Positions 33,508-47,600 of a stretch of 64,000 bases of DNA are shown in pieces. The notes beneath the pieces are model-generated. The model had not been told where the DNA came from, made no database searches, and saw nothing but the letters and a program-made list of their open reading frames with translations. How positions within the stretch are numbered: position 1 is the stretch's first letter; every line of letters begins with the position of its first letter. The stretch is from Streptomyces sp. GS7 (GTDB lineage Bacteria; Actinomycetota; Actinomycetes; Streptomycetales; Streptomycetaceae): contig NZ_CP047146.1 in the NCBI RefSeq assembly GCF_009834125.1, forward strand, positions 7,093,501 to 7,157,500. Direction: 5' to 3'. Made by a program: the position numbers and the translations under genes.

Positions 33508-33917
33508 GGGTCGGCTCCAGGAGTCGGAAGCGGGAATGCGCAAACGGGAGCGCGGGCGGGACGGCGCACACGCGGGGGCACGAGGGCTGCGCCGGCACTC
33601 GGCGTGCGAGGCGGCGCCGGAAAGCGGGAAATCGCGCGGAAAAGGGCGATATGACGCGGGGTCAGCTGCCCGCCGGACGACACACCGCGGAGGCGATCCG
33701 CGCGAGGTCCGGGAAGAGGCGTCTGCGGAGCGGGAGTTGGCCCATCACGCGCCGCATTGCAGCACGCTCGCCGGCAACCCGCAATCCCCGTCCCACCCCT
33801 GGAGACACCCTGGAGCGGCCGGATCACCGTCAACCGCATGCCCTGAGGATCCCGCCCTCGGAGGGCAGCGGGCCGCGGGCCCGTGCCAGCGGAGGAATTC
33901 AGCCCTACGGTCAGGCC
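33508..33917. other. non-coding region between divergent genes
   Basis: A 410-base stretch that must hold the promoters of both the leftward propeller gene and the rightward toroid gene. I see a small GC-rich hairpin around 33854-33874 and no supported gene. Confidence 0.5.
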
Positions 33918-34841
33918 ATGGCCGAAAATGTAAGCCCCTCATCGACCCTCCTGGCGCGCGCCGAGCGCTTCGTCTGGCTGACCGCCCGGGTGCTGGAGCA
34001 GCGGCTCTTCGCATACCACTTCCTCGGCGGCGCCGCGGACCCGGTCGAGACCGCGCTCGCCGCCTACCGCAACGACGACGACGGCTACGGCCACGCCCTG
34101 GAGCCCGATCTGCGCGGCCCGGTGAGCCAGCCGCTGCACACGGCGCACGCGCTGAAGGTCCTCGACCGCATCGGGCGCTGCGACGGCCGCCAGGTGGAGC
34201 GGATCTGCCGCTATCTGACCCGGATCTCGACGGCGGACGGAGCGCTGCCGGCGGTGCATCCCTCGTTGCGCGGCTATCCGGCCGCGCCGTGGATCCCGGT
34301 GGTGGACGATCCGCCGAGCGCACTGCTGGCGACCGGCCCGGTGGTGGGGGTGCTGCACCGCAATCAGGTGTGGCACGCCTGGCTGTTCCGGGCCACCGAC
34401 TACTGCTGGGCGGCCGTGGAGTCCCTGGAGGAGACGCACCCCTACGAGGCCGAGGCGGCGGTGGCCTTCCTGGACGGCGCCCCGGACCGGCCCCGGGCCG
34501 CGGCGGCGGCACGGCGGCTGGGCCGGATCGTCCGGGAGCAGGGACTGGTCCTGCTGGATCCGGAGCGGGCGGCGGACGTCCCGGTGGCGGCGGGGTACGC
34601 CCCCGGGGAGCACCACTTCGCGTACCACTTCGCCCCCTCTCCCGGCTCGCTGGCCCGCGGCTGGTTCACCGACAAGGAGATGGACGTGGCGCTGGACCAC
34701 CTCGTCTCCCTCCAGGAGGAGGACGGCGGCTGGCCCGTCAACTGGCGGGTGTGGGCGCCGTGTACGGCCCTGGAGGGCCGCCCGATGGTGACGCTGGAGG
34801 CGCTGCACACCCTCCGGGCATACGGGCGGCCGACGGCCTGA
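33918..34841 (+). CDS. prenyltransferase/terpene cyclase-like alpha-toroid protein
   Basis: A 307-residue protein with helical-toroid features of the squalene cyclase/prenyltransferase superfamily: repeated QxxDGGW-like segments (ICRYLTRISTADGALPAVHPS; LVSLQEEDGGWPVNW). The DxDD catalytic motif of cyclases is absent, so it is more likely a non-catalytic or unknown-function relative. The ATG at 33918 begins MAENVSPSSTLLARAERFVW; the ribosome binding site is weak. It stands alone. Confidence 0.65.
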   Translation: MAENVSPSSTLLARAERFVWLTARVLEQRLFAYHFLGGAADPVETALAAYRNDDDGYGHALEPDLRGPVSQPLHTAHALKVLDRIGRCDGRQVERICRYLTRISTADGALPAVHPSLRGYPAAPWIPVVDDPPSALLATGPVVGVLHRNQVWHAWLFRATDYCWAAVESLEETHPYEAEAAVAFLDGAPDRPRAAAAARRLGRIVREQGLVLLDPERAADVPVAAGYAPGEHHFAYHFAPSPGSLARGWFTDKEMDVALDHLVSLQEEDGGWPVNWRVWAPCTALEGRPMVTLEALHTLRAYGRPTA

Positions 34842-34867
34842 GGCGCCGGGCGTGCACCGGGGTGCGG

Positions 34868-35176
34868 TCACCCGCCGAGCGCCCGCACCCCGGCGGTCAC
34901 TGCGACCGCCACGCCGACGACGAGCAGGAACGGCGCCCGCAGGACGAGCGCGACGGCCGCCGCGGCCACCCCGGCGGCCCTGGCGTCGAGCACCAGGTGC
35001 TGCCCGTCGCCGAAGGTCTGCTGAGCGGTGAGGGCGGCCAGCAGCGCCACCGGGAGCAGCGCGGCCAGCCGCCGCACCAGCGGGCGTTCCAGGACGCCGG
35101 CGGGCGCCGACAGGCCGAGGAGCTTGACCAGGTAGCAGCCGGCGGCGGTGACGCCGATCGCGATCCAGATGTTCAT
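34868..35176 (-). CDS. azlD: AzlD-type branched-chain amino acid exporter subunit
   Basis: A 102-residue membrane protein with three to four hydrophobic segments and the AzlD beginning (MNIWIAIGVTAAGCYLVKLLG, then PLVRRLAALLPVALLAALTAQQTF). Its ATG overlaps the azlC stop as ATGA, so both are translated together. The AzlCD pair exports branched-chain amino acids or analogues. Confidence 0.88.
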   Translation of the reverse strand: MNIWIAIGVTAAGCYLVKLLGLSAPAGVLERPLVRRLAALLPVALLAALTAQQTFGDGQHLVLDARAAGVAAAAVALVLRAPFLLVVGVAVAVTAGVRALGG

Positions 35177-36051
35177 GCCCGGTCCTCCCCGGTGGTGCGG
35201 TGGTGCGCGGTGCCGTGTCGGCCGGTGGCCGCGCGCCCGCGCCACCCCTGGACGGCGAGGACGGCGGGCGCGGCCAGCGCCGACAGCAGCACCGGCACGC
35301 CCGCGGGCAGTACCGGGAGCGTCGCCATCAGCAGCAGGACGGCGACGCCGGCCGCGGCCCGTTCGACGGCGGTCTTCAGCATCGGCGCGAGCAGCGCCAG
35401 GAAGACCGCGGGGCCGGCCGCGTCCAGGCCCCAGGCGGCGGTGTCTCCGAGTGCCTCGGCCCCCAGGGCGCCGCCGAGGGTGGTGAGGTTCCACAGGACG
35501 TACAGGGTCAGTCCGGTGACGGTGAAGCCGAGCCGGGCGCGATGCCGGTCGGGCTGGGCGAGGGCGACGGCCGAGGTCTCGTCGATGACCCAGTGGGCGG
35601 CGAGCGGCCGGACCGCGCCCCGGTAGCCGAGGAGGGCGGACAGCCGCAGCCCGTAGAAGGCGTTGCGGACGCCGAGGAAGAACGCCCCGGCGGCGGCGGT
35701 GAGCGGATTGCCGCCCGCGGCGAGGGCACCGACCAGCGCGAACTGCGAGGCCCCCGTGAAGACCAGCAGGCTCAGCGCGCAGGTCTGCCAGACGTCGAGC
35801 CCGGCGCCGGCGGCGGTCACCCCGAACGCGAAGCCGGAGAGGCCGACGGCGACGCCGACCCCCAGCGCGTCCCTGACGACGGCGGAGTGGGGCCGGTCCG
35901 CGGCCGGTTGGGCCGGCGGCGCGGCCGGTCCGGTGGCGGGTGCCGATGCCGCCCCTGCGGCCGCTGCCGCCCCGGATTCCCCCGCTGTCCCCGCGGGTAC
36001 CGCCGGTTCCCGCCCTGCCGCCCGCGCTGTGTGTTCTGCCTGGTCTGCCAC
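35173..36051 (-). CDS. azlC: AzlC-family amino acid exporter
   Basis: A 292-residue membrane protein. After an Ala/Pro-rich N-terminus (1-55) comes the AzlC core (VVRDALGVGVAVGLSGFAFGVTA, SLLVFTGASQFALVGALAAGG, FFLGVRNAFYGLRLS, HWVIDETSAVAL). It is the large subunit of the exporter, with about seven membrane segments. GTG 36051 is the furthest start; a shorter N-terminus is possible. It lies 99 bases downstream of an AraC regulator on the same strand. Confidence 0.88.
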   Translation of the reverse strand: MADQAEHTARAAGREPAVPAGTAGESGAAAAAGAASAPATGPAAPPAQPAADRPHSAVVRDALGVGVAVGLSGFAFGVTAAGAGLDVWQTCALSLLVFTGASQFALVGALAAGGNPLTAAAGAFFLGVRNAFYGLRLSALLGYRGAVRPLAAHWVIDETSAVALAQPDRHRARLGFTVTGLTLYVLWNLTTLGGALGAEALGDTAAWGLDAAGPAVFLALLAPMLKTAVERAAAGVAVLLLMATLPVLPAGVPVLLSALAAPAVLAVQGWRGRAATGRHGTAHHRTTGEDRA

Positions 36052-36150
36052 GTCCCGGACCCTAAGAGGACGCGTCCCGGGCGGTCTTGTACGTTCTTGC
36101 GCCCACGGACGCGGCGCTCCCGCGCCCGTACGCCCGCGGCCGCGCCGTGG

Positions 36151-37080
36151 TCACGCGGGGGTGCCGCCGCCGTCCGGCCGGTCCGCCGCCGCGTGCTCCC
36201 GGCGGTAGGCGCCCGGTGGGACCCCGACGATCCGGGTGAAGTGCCGGTTCAGATGGGGCTGGTCGGTGAAGCCGACCGCCACCGCCGTCTCGGCGGGCGC
36301 CCGGCCCTCCTCCAGGAGCCGGCGGGCGCGGCGGACCCGGGCATCGGTCAGCCAGGTGTGCGGCGGCATGCCGTAGGTGCTCTTGAAGGCCCGCAGCAGC
36401 GCGAACGGTCCGGTGTCCAGTTCCCGGGCGAGCTGTTCCAGGGTGGGCGGGTCGGCCATCCGCTCCTCCAGGACGGCGCGGGCGCGGGCGGCGGTGCGGG
36501 CGCCCGCCGTACGGGGTGCCAGGGGCGGCAGCGGGCCTCCGTGGCGGCTCAGCAGGTGGGCGAGGGCGACCCGCAGCAGGCTGTCGGCGGCCAGTGCGTT
36601 GCCGGCCTCGGCCGCCCCGTGTATCCCGGCGATCATGCGGCCGATGCGCGGTTCGTCGGCGACGGTGCGGACGAAGCCCGCGGTGCCGCGCAGGGCGGTG
36701 GTCTCCCGGGCGATACCGGCGACGAGGTCCGCCGACGGGTAGAGCGTGGCGTAGGTCCAGCCTTCGGGGGCGCCGGCCCGCGCGGTGTGCGGCACCTCCG
36801 GATTGATCATCACGATGCCGCCGTGCCCGGCCCGGACCGCGCCGTCCTGGAGACCGACCTCCTCGATCCCGGAGGTGACCACGCAGATCACATAGCCGTC
36901 GTGGGCATGCCGGGGGAAGGAGTGCTCCACATAGCGGGCGCGCAGCAGGTCGAGGCCGGGCAGTCCGGCGTAGCGCCAGTGGCGCGCCCATTCGCCGCGG
37001 GCCCGCGGCACCGCCCGCGCCCCGGCCGCGCAGCGGGGGACGGCCCCGGCGCCCGCCCCGCCCCCGTTGATCATGGCCAT
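36151..37080 (-). CDS. AraC-family transcriptional regulator
   Basis: A 309-residue regulator with an N-terminal cupin sensing domain (VEHSFPRHAHDGYVICVVTSG, GHGGIVMINPEVPHT) and a C-terminal double helix-turn-helix (PPTLEQLARELDTGPFALLRAFKSTYGMPPHTWL, VAVGFTDQPHLNRHFTRIVGVPPGAYRR). This AraC_binding-type arrangement next to azlCD is common, so it likely induces the exporter. Start ATG 37080 or the in-frame ATG at 37089; neither has a strong ribosome binding site. It diverges from lhr. Confidence 0.88.
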   Translation of the reverse strand: MAMINGGGAGAGAVPRCAAGARAVPRARGEWARHWRYAGLPGLDLLRARYVEHSFPRHAHDGYVICVVTSGIEEVGLQDGAVRAGHGGIVMINPEVPHTARAGAPEGWTYATLYPSADLVAGIARETTALRGTAGFVRTVADEPRIGRMIAGIHGAAEAGNALAADSLLRVALAHLLSRHGGPLPPLAPRTAGARTAARARAVLEERMADPPTLEQLARELDTGPFALLRAFKSTYGMPPHTWLTDARVRRARRLLEEGRAPAETAVAVGFTDQPHLNRHFTRIVGVPPGAYRREHAAADRPDGGGTPA

Positions 37081-37273
37081 GCACCCCATTCTGCGCCCGC
37101 CGGGCCGCCGCGGACCGGGGCGTCCGCACCGTGGACGGGCGGCGACGGGCGGCGGCGGCCGCGGACGGACTGCGGCGGGAGCGGGCGGACACGGTGCGGC
37201 GGCGCAACCCGGGCGGGCCGTCCGCGGCGGGCGCCGGACCGGATTGTCAGTGGTCCGGTGCACGATGGGGGAC

Positions 37274-42019
<4,746 letters not shown>

Positions 42020-42084
42020 CCCGCGGCGGCCCAGCGGCCGGGCGCGGGCCGCCGCCCTCCCGCCGCAGCGTGCATGATGGCCCC

Positions 42085-42918
42085 ATGCCCGAAGGTGACA
42101 CCGTCTGGCGGCTGGCCCGGCGCCTCCAGGAGGCCCTGGCCGGCAGCCGGCTGACCCGCTGCGACCTGCGCGTCCCCCGGCTCGCGACGGTGGATCTGAC
42201 CGGCCGCGAGGTACTGGAGGTGGTGCCCCGCGGCAAGCATCTGCTCACCCGCTTCGAGGGCGGCCTCACCCTGCACTCCCATCTGCGGATGGACGGCGCC
42301 TGGAAGATCTACGCCCCCGCCGAACGCTGGCGCGGCGGCCCCGCCCACCAGATCCGGGCCGTCCTCGGCACCGCCGCGCACACCGCCGTCGGCTACCGCC
42401 TCCCCGTCCTCGACCTGCTGCGCACCGCCGACGAGTCCCGGGTCACCGGCCATCTGGGCCCCGACCTCCTCGGCCCCGACTGGGACCCCGCCGAAGCCCT
42501 GCGCCGGCTGCTCGCGGCGCCGGAACGCCCCCTCGGCGAGGCGCTGCTGGACCAGCGCACCCTCGCCGGCATCGGCAACGTCTACAAGTCCGAACTCTGC
42601 TTCCTGCTCCGCGCCTCGCCCTGGCTCCCGGTCGGCGACCTCGCCGACCCCGAGCGCGCCCCGGCGCTCGCCAAGAAGCTCCTGGAAGCCAACAAGCACC
42701 GCCCGGCCCGGGTCACCACCCCGAGCCCGCGCCCCGACCGCCGCCTGTGGGTCTACGGCCGCGCCGGCCGCCCCTGCCTGCGCTGCGGTACGCCGGTCCG
42801 CACCGCCGAACAGGGCCGCACCGCCGAGGAGCGCGTCACGTACTGGTGCCCCACCTGCCAGCCGATCCCCCCGGAAGCCTACGACCGACCCGACAGCCCG
42901 CCCCCGCACGCCAATTGA
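42085..42918 (+). CDS. Fpg/Nei-family DNA glycosylase
   Basis: A 277-residue bifunctional DNA glycosylase/AP lyase. It has the catalytic Pro2-Glu3 start (MPEGDTVW), the helix-two-turn-helix (LLDQRTLAGIGNVYKSELCF), and a C-terminal zinc finger with Cys-X2-Cys pairs (CLRCG and CPTCQ). It removes oxidised bases; the MPEGDTVWR start is typical of actinobacterial Nei-type (Nei2) enzymes. Start ATG 42085. It probably forms an operon with lhr. Confidence 0.92.
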   Translation: MPEGDTVWRLARRLQEALAGSRLTRCDLRVPRLATVDLTGREVLEVVPRGKHLLTRFEGGLTLHSHLRMDGAWKIYAPAERWRGGPAHQIRAVLGTAAHTAVGYRLPVLDLLRTADESRVTGHLGPDLLGPDWDPAEALRRLLAAPERPLGEALLDQRTLAGIGNVYKSELCFLLRASPWLPVGDLADPERAPALAKKLLEANKHRPARVTTPSPRPDRRLWVYGRAGRPCLRCGTPVRTAEQGRTAEERVTYWCPTCQPIPPEAYDRPDSPPPHAN

Positions 42919-42950
42919 CGCATCGTCAGATGCTTCCCCACCCTCACCCC

Positions 42951-43238
42951 ATGCCCCTCGCCGCATACGACCTCACGGGCCGCACCGTGATCGTCACCGG
43001 CGCCGCCGGGGGCATCGGCCGCGCCTGCCCGGGCTGGATCCGTACGCCGATGACCGAGCGCCACACCGCCGAGGACCAGGAGCGGACCGAGGCCCCCATG
43101 GCCCGGATGTCCCCGCTGGGCAGGCTCGGCGAGCCCGACGAGATCGCCCATGCCGTGCTCCACCCGGCTTCGGACGCCTCGTCCTTCACGACCGGCCAGA
43201 TCCTCCGCCCCAACAGCGGCGTCGCCATGCCCTGGTGA
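42951..43238 (+). pseudogene. SDR oxidoreductase with the middle deleted
   Basis: 95 codons encode the first 25 residues of a short-chain dehydrogenase (YDLTGRTVIVTGAAGGIGRA, the nucleotide-binding TGxxxGIG) fused in frame to its last 70 (CPGWIRTPMTERH... to SGVAMPW). About 150 residues are missing, including the catalytic Ser and YxxxK. Full SDRs have about 250 residues. The frame is open but the enzyme cannot work. Its last 53 bases overlap the opposite-strand gene ending at 43186. Confidence 0.8.
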
Positions 43239-43521
43239 TCCGCCCCCTGTCCGCCCCCGGGCCCCGCTTCGCCCTCTCGCGCCGTCCCGCCCACGGCACG
43301 CAGTGCACCGGCAGCAGGCTCAGCCCCCAGCCGCCCATGACCACGGCGCCCTCCACCGGCCCGGCCGAGTGCGGCCACAGCGCCAGCCGGACCGCCGCCC
43401 ACCACCACAGCCCCCCGACGAGGGCCGCGGATATCCGGCGGCCCGGCGCGAACCGCGGCCCCGGACTGCGGGCCGGCACCCGCCCGTCCGGTCCGCGCGC
43501 CATGAAGTCGCGCCACGCCAT
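43186..43521 (-). CDS. small hypothetical membrane protein
   Basis: A 111-residue basic protein (MAWRDFMARGPDGRVPARSPG) with one or two hydrophobic segments (ISAALVGGLWWWAAVRLALW; GAVVMGGWGLSLLPVHCV) and an R-rich tail. ATG 43521 has GAGGAGG five bases upstream, a strong start. Its end overlaps the SDR remnant on the other strand. No function recognised. Confidence 0.6.
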   Translation of the reverse strand: MAWRDFMARGPDGRVPARSPGPRFAPGRRISAALVGGLWWWAAVRLALWPHSAGPVEGAVVMGGWGLSLLPVHCVPWAGRRERAKRGPGADRGRITRAWRRRCWGGGSGRS

Positions 43522-43648
43522 GCCTGCCTCCTCAGGGGCCGACGTTAGACGGGCCCGCGGCCCGGCGGCAGAGCGCACCGTCGCGCGCCCGGCGCGCACA
43601 CCGTGCCGCAAGCCCCAGGGCGCACGACACGACCCACGGCGGACAAGG

Positions 43649-44119
43649 TCAGTGGGCCTCGGCCTGGAACATCCAATGGTGCTTCTCCAGGTCGGCGGTC
43701 AGCCCGATGAGAATGTCCTGGCTGACGGGGTCGGGCTCGGCGGTGGCGGTGATCCGCTCCCGCATCCGCCCGATGACCGCGCCGAGCGCGTCCACCAGCG
43801 TCCGGACCGCGTCACCGTCCTTGATCCAGCCGTCCCCGACCTCCTCGATGCCGCTGGTCTTGGAGACCGTGGCCGACCGGCCGTCCGGGGACACCCCGAT
43901 CGCCGAGGCCCGCTCTGCCACCGTGTCCGCGTGCTGCCGCGCGGTGTCGACGACCTCGTCGAGCTGAAGATGGACGGGGCGGAACCGCGGCCCGACGACG
44001 TTCCAGTGCACCTGCTTGGCGACGAGGCCGAGGTCCACCAGGTCGACCAGGGCTCCCTGGAGGGCGTTCCCGACGACGGTACGGGCTTCGACGGAGAGGG
44101 TGCTCGTGACGACAGACAT
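43649..44119 (-). CDS. dps: Dps-family ferritin-like DNA-binding protein
   Basis: A 156-residue four-helix protein that stores iron and shields DNA, forming a dodecamer. The inter-subunit ferroxidase residues are visible (KQVHWNVVGPRFRPVHLQLDEVVDTARQHADTVAER). Start ATG 44119 with AAAGGAG eight bases upstream. Its promoter lies in the 148 bases up to the clgR terminator. The N-terminal tail is short and lacks lysines, so DNA binding may use another surface. Confidence 0.92.
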   Translation of the reverse strand: MSVVTSTLSVEARTVVGNALQGALVDLVDLGLVAKQVHWNVVGPRFRPVHLQLDEVVDTARQHADTVAERASAIGVSPDGRSATVSKTSGIEEVGDGWIKDGDAVRTLVDALGAVIGRMRERITATAEPDPVSQDILIGLTADLEKHHWMFQAEAH

Positions 44120-44267
44120 CCAGCTACTCCTTTTCAGACGCATTCAACGACATTCAGGCGAATGTTCCGAAAAAAACCGATTTAGCCCATCGTACGGGCC
44201 AAGCCGCTGCTCCGAGCAGCCCAGCGGGTCCGCCCGGGCACCCGGCAGCGGCCCGCCCGGACAGCAC

Positions 44268-44301
44268 GGAGCCCCGGCGGGCCGCTGCCCGCCGGGGCTC
44301 C
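44268..44301. terminator. clgR terminator hairpin
   Basis: A 14-bp perfect stem (GGAGCCCCGGCGGG and its complement) with a CCGCTG loop, 22 bases past the clgR stop. Confidence 0.8.
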
Positions 44302-44322
44302 GATCACGTACGAACTGCGGTG

Positions 44323-44706
44323 TCAGGCCGCAACGACATCCACGACGTCGGCCGGGGGCTTGATGGTCACGCGCTCCTCGGGCACACCGGCCAGGGACGC
44401 GACGGACACCGAGTTGAGCTTCGGCCGCACCGGTGCCGGCACCGTGTCACTCGCAGCCGCGGACGCCGCCAGCTCGGCGAGCGCCAGCTCGTCGCTGACC
44501 TCTCGCATGAGCTCGGACATGCGCACATCCAGTGCGTCACAGATCGCCGAGAGCAGCTCGGAGGACGCCTCCTTCTGCCCCCTCTCGACCTCGGACAAAT
44601 AGCCGAGCGACACCCGGGCGGAGGACGAGACCTCGCGCAGGGTGCGGCCTTGGCGCTGACGCTGTCGGCGCAGCACGTCACCCAGCAGGCGACGAAGCAG
44701 AATCAT
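44323..44706 (-). CDS. clgR: Clp protease regulator ClgR (XRE family)
   Basis: A 127-residue helix-turn-helix activator of clp and lon protease genes. The HTH covers about residues 20-75 ([30 protein letters not shown]). It ends VVDVVAA; an Ala-Ala C-terminus is what makes ClgR itself a ClpP substrate in Streptomyces, giving feedback. ATG 44706 has GGAGGGAG upstream. It lies downstream of rimO-pgsA-cinA on the same strand, as in other actinobacteria. Confidence 0.92.
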   Translation of the reverse strand: MILLRRLLGDVLRRQRQRQGRTLREVSSSARVSLGYLSEVERGQKEASSELLSAICDALDVRMSELMREVSDELALAELAASAAASDTVPAPVRPKLNSVSVASLAGVPEERVTIKPPADVVDVVAA

Positions 44707-44800
44707 CGCTGGCTCCCTCCTCGGACCTCGGATCCGGATCCTTCTCGCCCCACCGTACCGCCTCGGGCCGTGGCCGTGCCGGGAGCGAGTTCGTGTTCAC

Positions 44801-45337
44801 TCAGGGCTGCAAACATCCATTCCCCCCGTGTTGTTCCGTATCCTGTGCCCGCGCATTTTCTGTGAGTTCGCTCAACAGCAGTGCGAGCACGGCTTGGACA
44901 CTGTCACGACGGATCCGGTCGCGATCCCCCGCCAGTGCCAGCCGTCGTACCTCTCCGTCACCGTCCGGCCCCTGAACGGCTACGTACACCGTGCCCACGG
45001 GCTGCCCGTCCTGGGGCTCGGGCCCGGCGACGCCCGTGGTGGCGATGCCCCAGTCGGCGCCGAGCACCCGCCGCACCCCGCGCGCCATCTGCCGCGCGAC
45101 CTCGCCGTCCACGGCTCCGCGCGCGGCCAGCAGCGCACCGTCCACGCCCAGCAGCTCCCGCTTGACCTCGGTGGCGTACGCCGTCACCGAGCCGCGCACC
45201 ACCCGCGACGCCCCGGGCACCGCGGTCAGCTCGCCGGCGACCAGTCCGCCGGTCAGCGATTCGGCCACGGCCAGGCTCTGCCGCCGCCCGGCGAGCACCT
45301 CCAGCGCCCCGGCCGCCACAGAACCCGGCCCGCTCAC
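44801..45337 (-). CDS. CinA C-terminal domain protein (nicotinamide-nucleotide amidase)
   Basis: A 178-residue stand-alone CinA-C/PncC domain that deamidates nicotinamide mononucleotide (LAVAESLTGGLVAGELTAVPGASRVVRGSVTAYATEVKRELLGV, GIATTGVAGPEPQDGQPVGTVYVAV). It lacks the N-terminal COG1058 half of full CinA. GTG 45337 overlaps the pgsA stop as GTGA. Part of rimO-pgsA-cinA. Confidence 0.9.
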   Translation of the reverse strand: MSGPGSVAAGALEVLAGRRQSLAVAESLTGGLVAGELTAVPGASRVVRGSVTAYATEVKRELLGVDGALLAARGAVDGEVARQMARGVRRVLGADWGIATTGVAGPEPQDGQPVGTVYVAVQGPDGDGEVRRLALAGDRDRIRRDSVQAVLALLLSELTENARAQDTEQHGGNGCLQP

Positions 45338-45993
45338 CGCCCGGTGTTCCTCTCGGCCCGCTCGGCCCTCTCGGCCCGCTCCCTGGCCAGCCCGGCCCGG
45401 CGCAGCACCACGGCCTGCCGTACGTAGTCGAGCCCGGTGACGACCGTCAGCACCACGGCCACCGCCATCACCCACCAGCGGAAGGTCGCCAGTGGACCGG
45501 TCAGCACCAGGACGTACATGCCCACGGCCGTGCCCTGCGCCAATGTCTTGATCTTGCCGCCGCGGCTGGCCGGGATCACACCGTGCTTGATCACCCAGAA
45601 CCTCATCAGCGTGATGCCCAGCTCCCGGAAGAGGATCACGCCCGTCACCCACCAGGACAGGTCCCCCAGCACCGAGAGGCAGATCAGCGCCGCACCCATG
45701 ATCGCCTTGTCCGCGATCGGGTCGGCGATCTTGCCGAAGTCCGTGACCAGGTTGTACGTGCGCGCCAGATGCCCGTCGAAGACATCGGTGATCATGGCGA
45801 TGGCGAAGGCCGCCCAGGCGAACGCGCGCCAGGCCGGGTTCGCGCCGCCGTCGTGCACCAGCAGCAGGACGAACGCCGGGACCAGCAGCAGCCGCAGCAT
45901 CGTCAGGACGTTGGCGATGTTCCACAGCCCGGCCTGCCGGACGGCCGGCGCGGTGCGCGGCCCCCCGGCGGCGGAAGCCGAGGCCCCGCTCAT
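45334..45993 (-). CDS. pgsA: CDP-diacylglycerol-glycerol-3-phosphate phosphatidyltransferase
   Basis: A 219-residue membrane enzyme making phosphatidylglycerophosphate. The CDP-alcohol motif is complete ([27 protein letters not shown]). About five membrane segments are present. ATG 45993 has GAGGAGG upstream and overlaps the rimO stop as ATGA; the stop overlaps cinA, so all three genes are translationally coupled. The C-terminal tail carries an [11 protein letters not shown] repeat. Confidence 0.92.
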   Translation of the reverse strand: MSGASASAAGGPRTAPAVRQAGLWNIANVLTMLRLLLVPAFVLLLVHDGGANPAWRAFAWAAFAIAMITDVFDGHLARTYNLVTDFGKIADPIADKAIMGAALICLSVLGDLSWWVTGVILFRELGITLMRFWVIKHGVIPASRGGKIKTLAQGTAVGMYVLVLTGPLATFRWWVMAVAVVLTVVTGLDYVRQAVVLRRAGLARERAERAERAERNTGR

Positions 45994-47495
45994 CTGCCCG
46001 CCTCCTCGGTACACCCTGTACCGTCCACCGACAGCACCTCCGCCACGAGGTCCACACCCTCGCTCGCGACCACCTTTGCTTCGACCATACGACCGGGCCG
46101 CAGGTCCCGGCCGCCCGTGAGCAGCGTGACCCCGTCGGTCTCCGGCGCCTGGTGCGCGGCCCGCCCGACGACGCCGTCGTCCTCGTCGTCGATCCGGTCC
46201 ACCAGTACCCGCACCGTCTCGCCGACCCGCTCGGCCGCCCGCTGCGCGGTCAGCTCCTCGGCGAGCCGGGACACCCGCGACAGCCGCTCGGCGACCACGT
46301 CCGGGTCGACCTTGTCCTCGTAGGAGGCGGCCTCGGTGCCGTCCTCGTCGGAGTAGCCGAAGACGCCGACGGCATCCAGCCGGGCCTCGCCGAGGAACCG
46401 CTCCAGCTCCGCCAGGTCGCTCTCGGACTCGCCCGGGAAGCCGACGATGAAGTTGGACCGGGCCCCGGCCTGCGGCGCCTTCGTGCGGATGGTCTCCAGC
46501 AGCTCCAGGAAGCGGTCGGTGTCGCCGAAGCGGCGCATCGCGCGCAGCACCCCGGGCGCCGAGTGCTGGAAGGACAGGTCGAAGTAGGGCGCCACCTTGT
46601 CGGTGCCGGTCAGCACGTCGATCAGACCGGGCCGCATCTCGGCGGGCTGCAGGTAGCTGACCCGGATCCGCTCGATGCCGTCCACCGCGGCCAGCTCCGG
46701 CAGCAGCGTCTCCAGCAGCCGGATGTCGCCGAGGTCCTTGCCGTACGAGGTGTTGTTCTCGGAGACCAGCATGACCTCCTTGACGCCCTGCTCAGCCAGC
46801 CAGCGGGTCTCGCCGAGCACGTCGGAGGGCCGGCGGGAGATGAACGAGCCGCGGAAGGACGGGATCGCGCAGAACGAGCAGCGCCGGTCGCAGCCCGAGG
46901 CCAGCTTCACCGAGGCGACCGGCTCGCTGCCCAGCCTGCGGCGCAGCGGCGCCCGCGGCCCGGAGGCCGGCGCGACGCCCTCGGGCAGGTCCTGCGGCGG
47001 AGCCGCCGGCTCCTCGGCATCCGCCTGGGCGTGGCCGGGCAGCGCGACCCCGGCGGCGTCCTGGCGCTCGGCCGGGCTGATCGGCAGCAGCTTGCGGCGG
47101 TCGCGCGGGGTGTGCGCGGCGTGGACGCCGCCGCTGAGGATCGTCTGGAGCCGGTCGGAGATGTTGCTGTAGTCGTCGAAGCCGAGCACGCCGTCCGCCT
47201 CCGGCAGCGCCTCGGCGAGCTCCTTGCCGTAACGCTCGGCCATGCAGCCGACGGCGACGACGGCCTGGGTCCGGCCGTGGTCCTTGAGATCGTTGGCTTC
47301 CAGCAGGGCGTCGACGGAGTCCTTCTTGGCGGCCTCGACGAAGCCGCAGGTGTTGACGACGGCCACATCCGCGTCGGCGGCTTCCTCGACGAGCTCCCAG
47401 CCGTCCGCTGCCAAGCGGCCTGCGAGCTCCTCCGAGTCCACCTCGTTACGGGCGCAGCCAAGAGTGACAAGGGCGACGGTACGGCGTTCGGGCAT
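45990..47495 (-). CDS. rimO: ribosomal protein S12 methylthiotransferase
   Basis: A 501-residue radical-SAM enzyme that methylthiolates Asp of ribosomal protein S12. It has an MTTase domain ([46 protein letters not shown]), radical SAM CxxxCxxC ([12 protein letters not shown]), and a C-terminal TRAM domain. A roughly 60-residue Ala/Pro-rich insertion lies between the MTTase and SAM domains. It is a paralogue of miaB in this window. Confidence 0.95.
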   Translation of the reverse strand: MPERRTVALVTLGCARNEVDSEELAGRLAADGWELVEEAADADVAVVNTCGFVEAAKKDSVDALLEANDLKDHGRTQAVVAVGCMAERYGKELAEALPEADGVLGFDDYSNISDRLQTILSGGVHAAHTPRDRRKLLPISPAERQDAAGVALPGHAQADAEEPAAPPQDLPEGVAPASGPRAPLRRRLGSEPVASVKLASGCDRRCSFCAIPSFRGSFISRRPSDVLGETRWLAEQGVKEVMLVSENNTSYGKDLGDIRLLETLLPELAAVDGIERIRVSYLQPAEMRPGLIDVLTGTDKVAPYFDLSFQHSAPGVLRAMRRFGDTDRFLELLETIRTKAPQAGARSNFIVGFPGESESDLAELERFLGEARLDAVGVFGYSDEDGTEAASYEDKVDPDVVAERLSRVSRLAEELTAQRAAERVGETVRVLVDRIDDEDDGVVGRAAHQAPETDGVTLLTGGRDLRPGRMVEAKVVASEGVDLVAEVLSVDGTGCTEEAGR

Positions 47496-47600
47496 AGGGC
47501 TCAGCCTACTTCGTCCCGGCCACCCCTATGGCGCGCAGGTCTCCGCCGCCGGCACCGGACGCCCGGGCCGTGCGGCGGACACCCCCGCGTGCGGTCGGCC

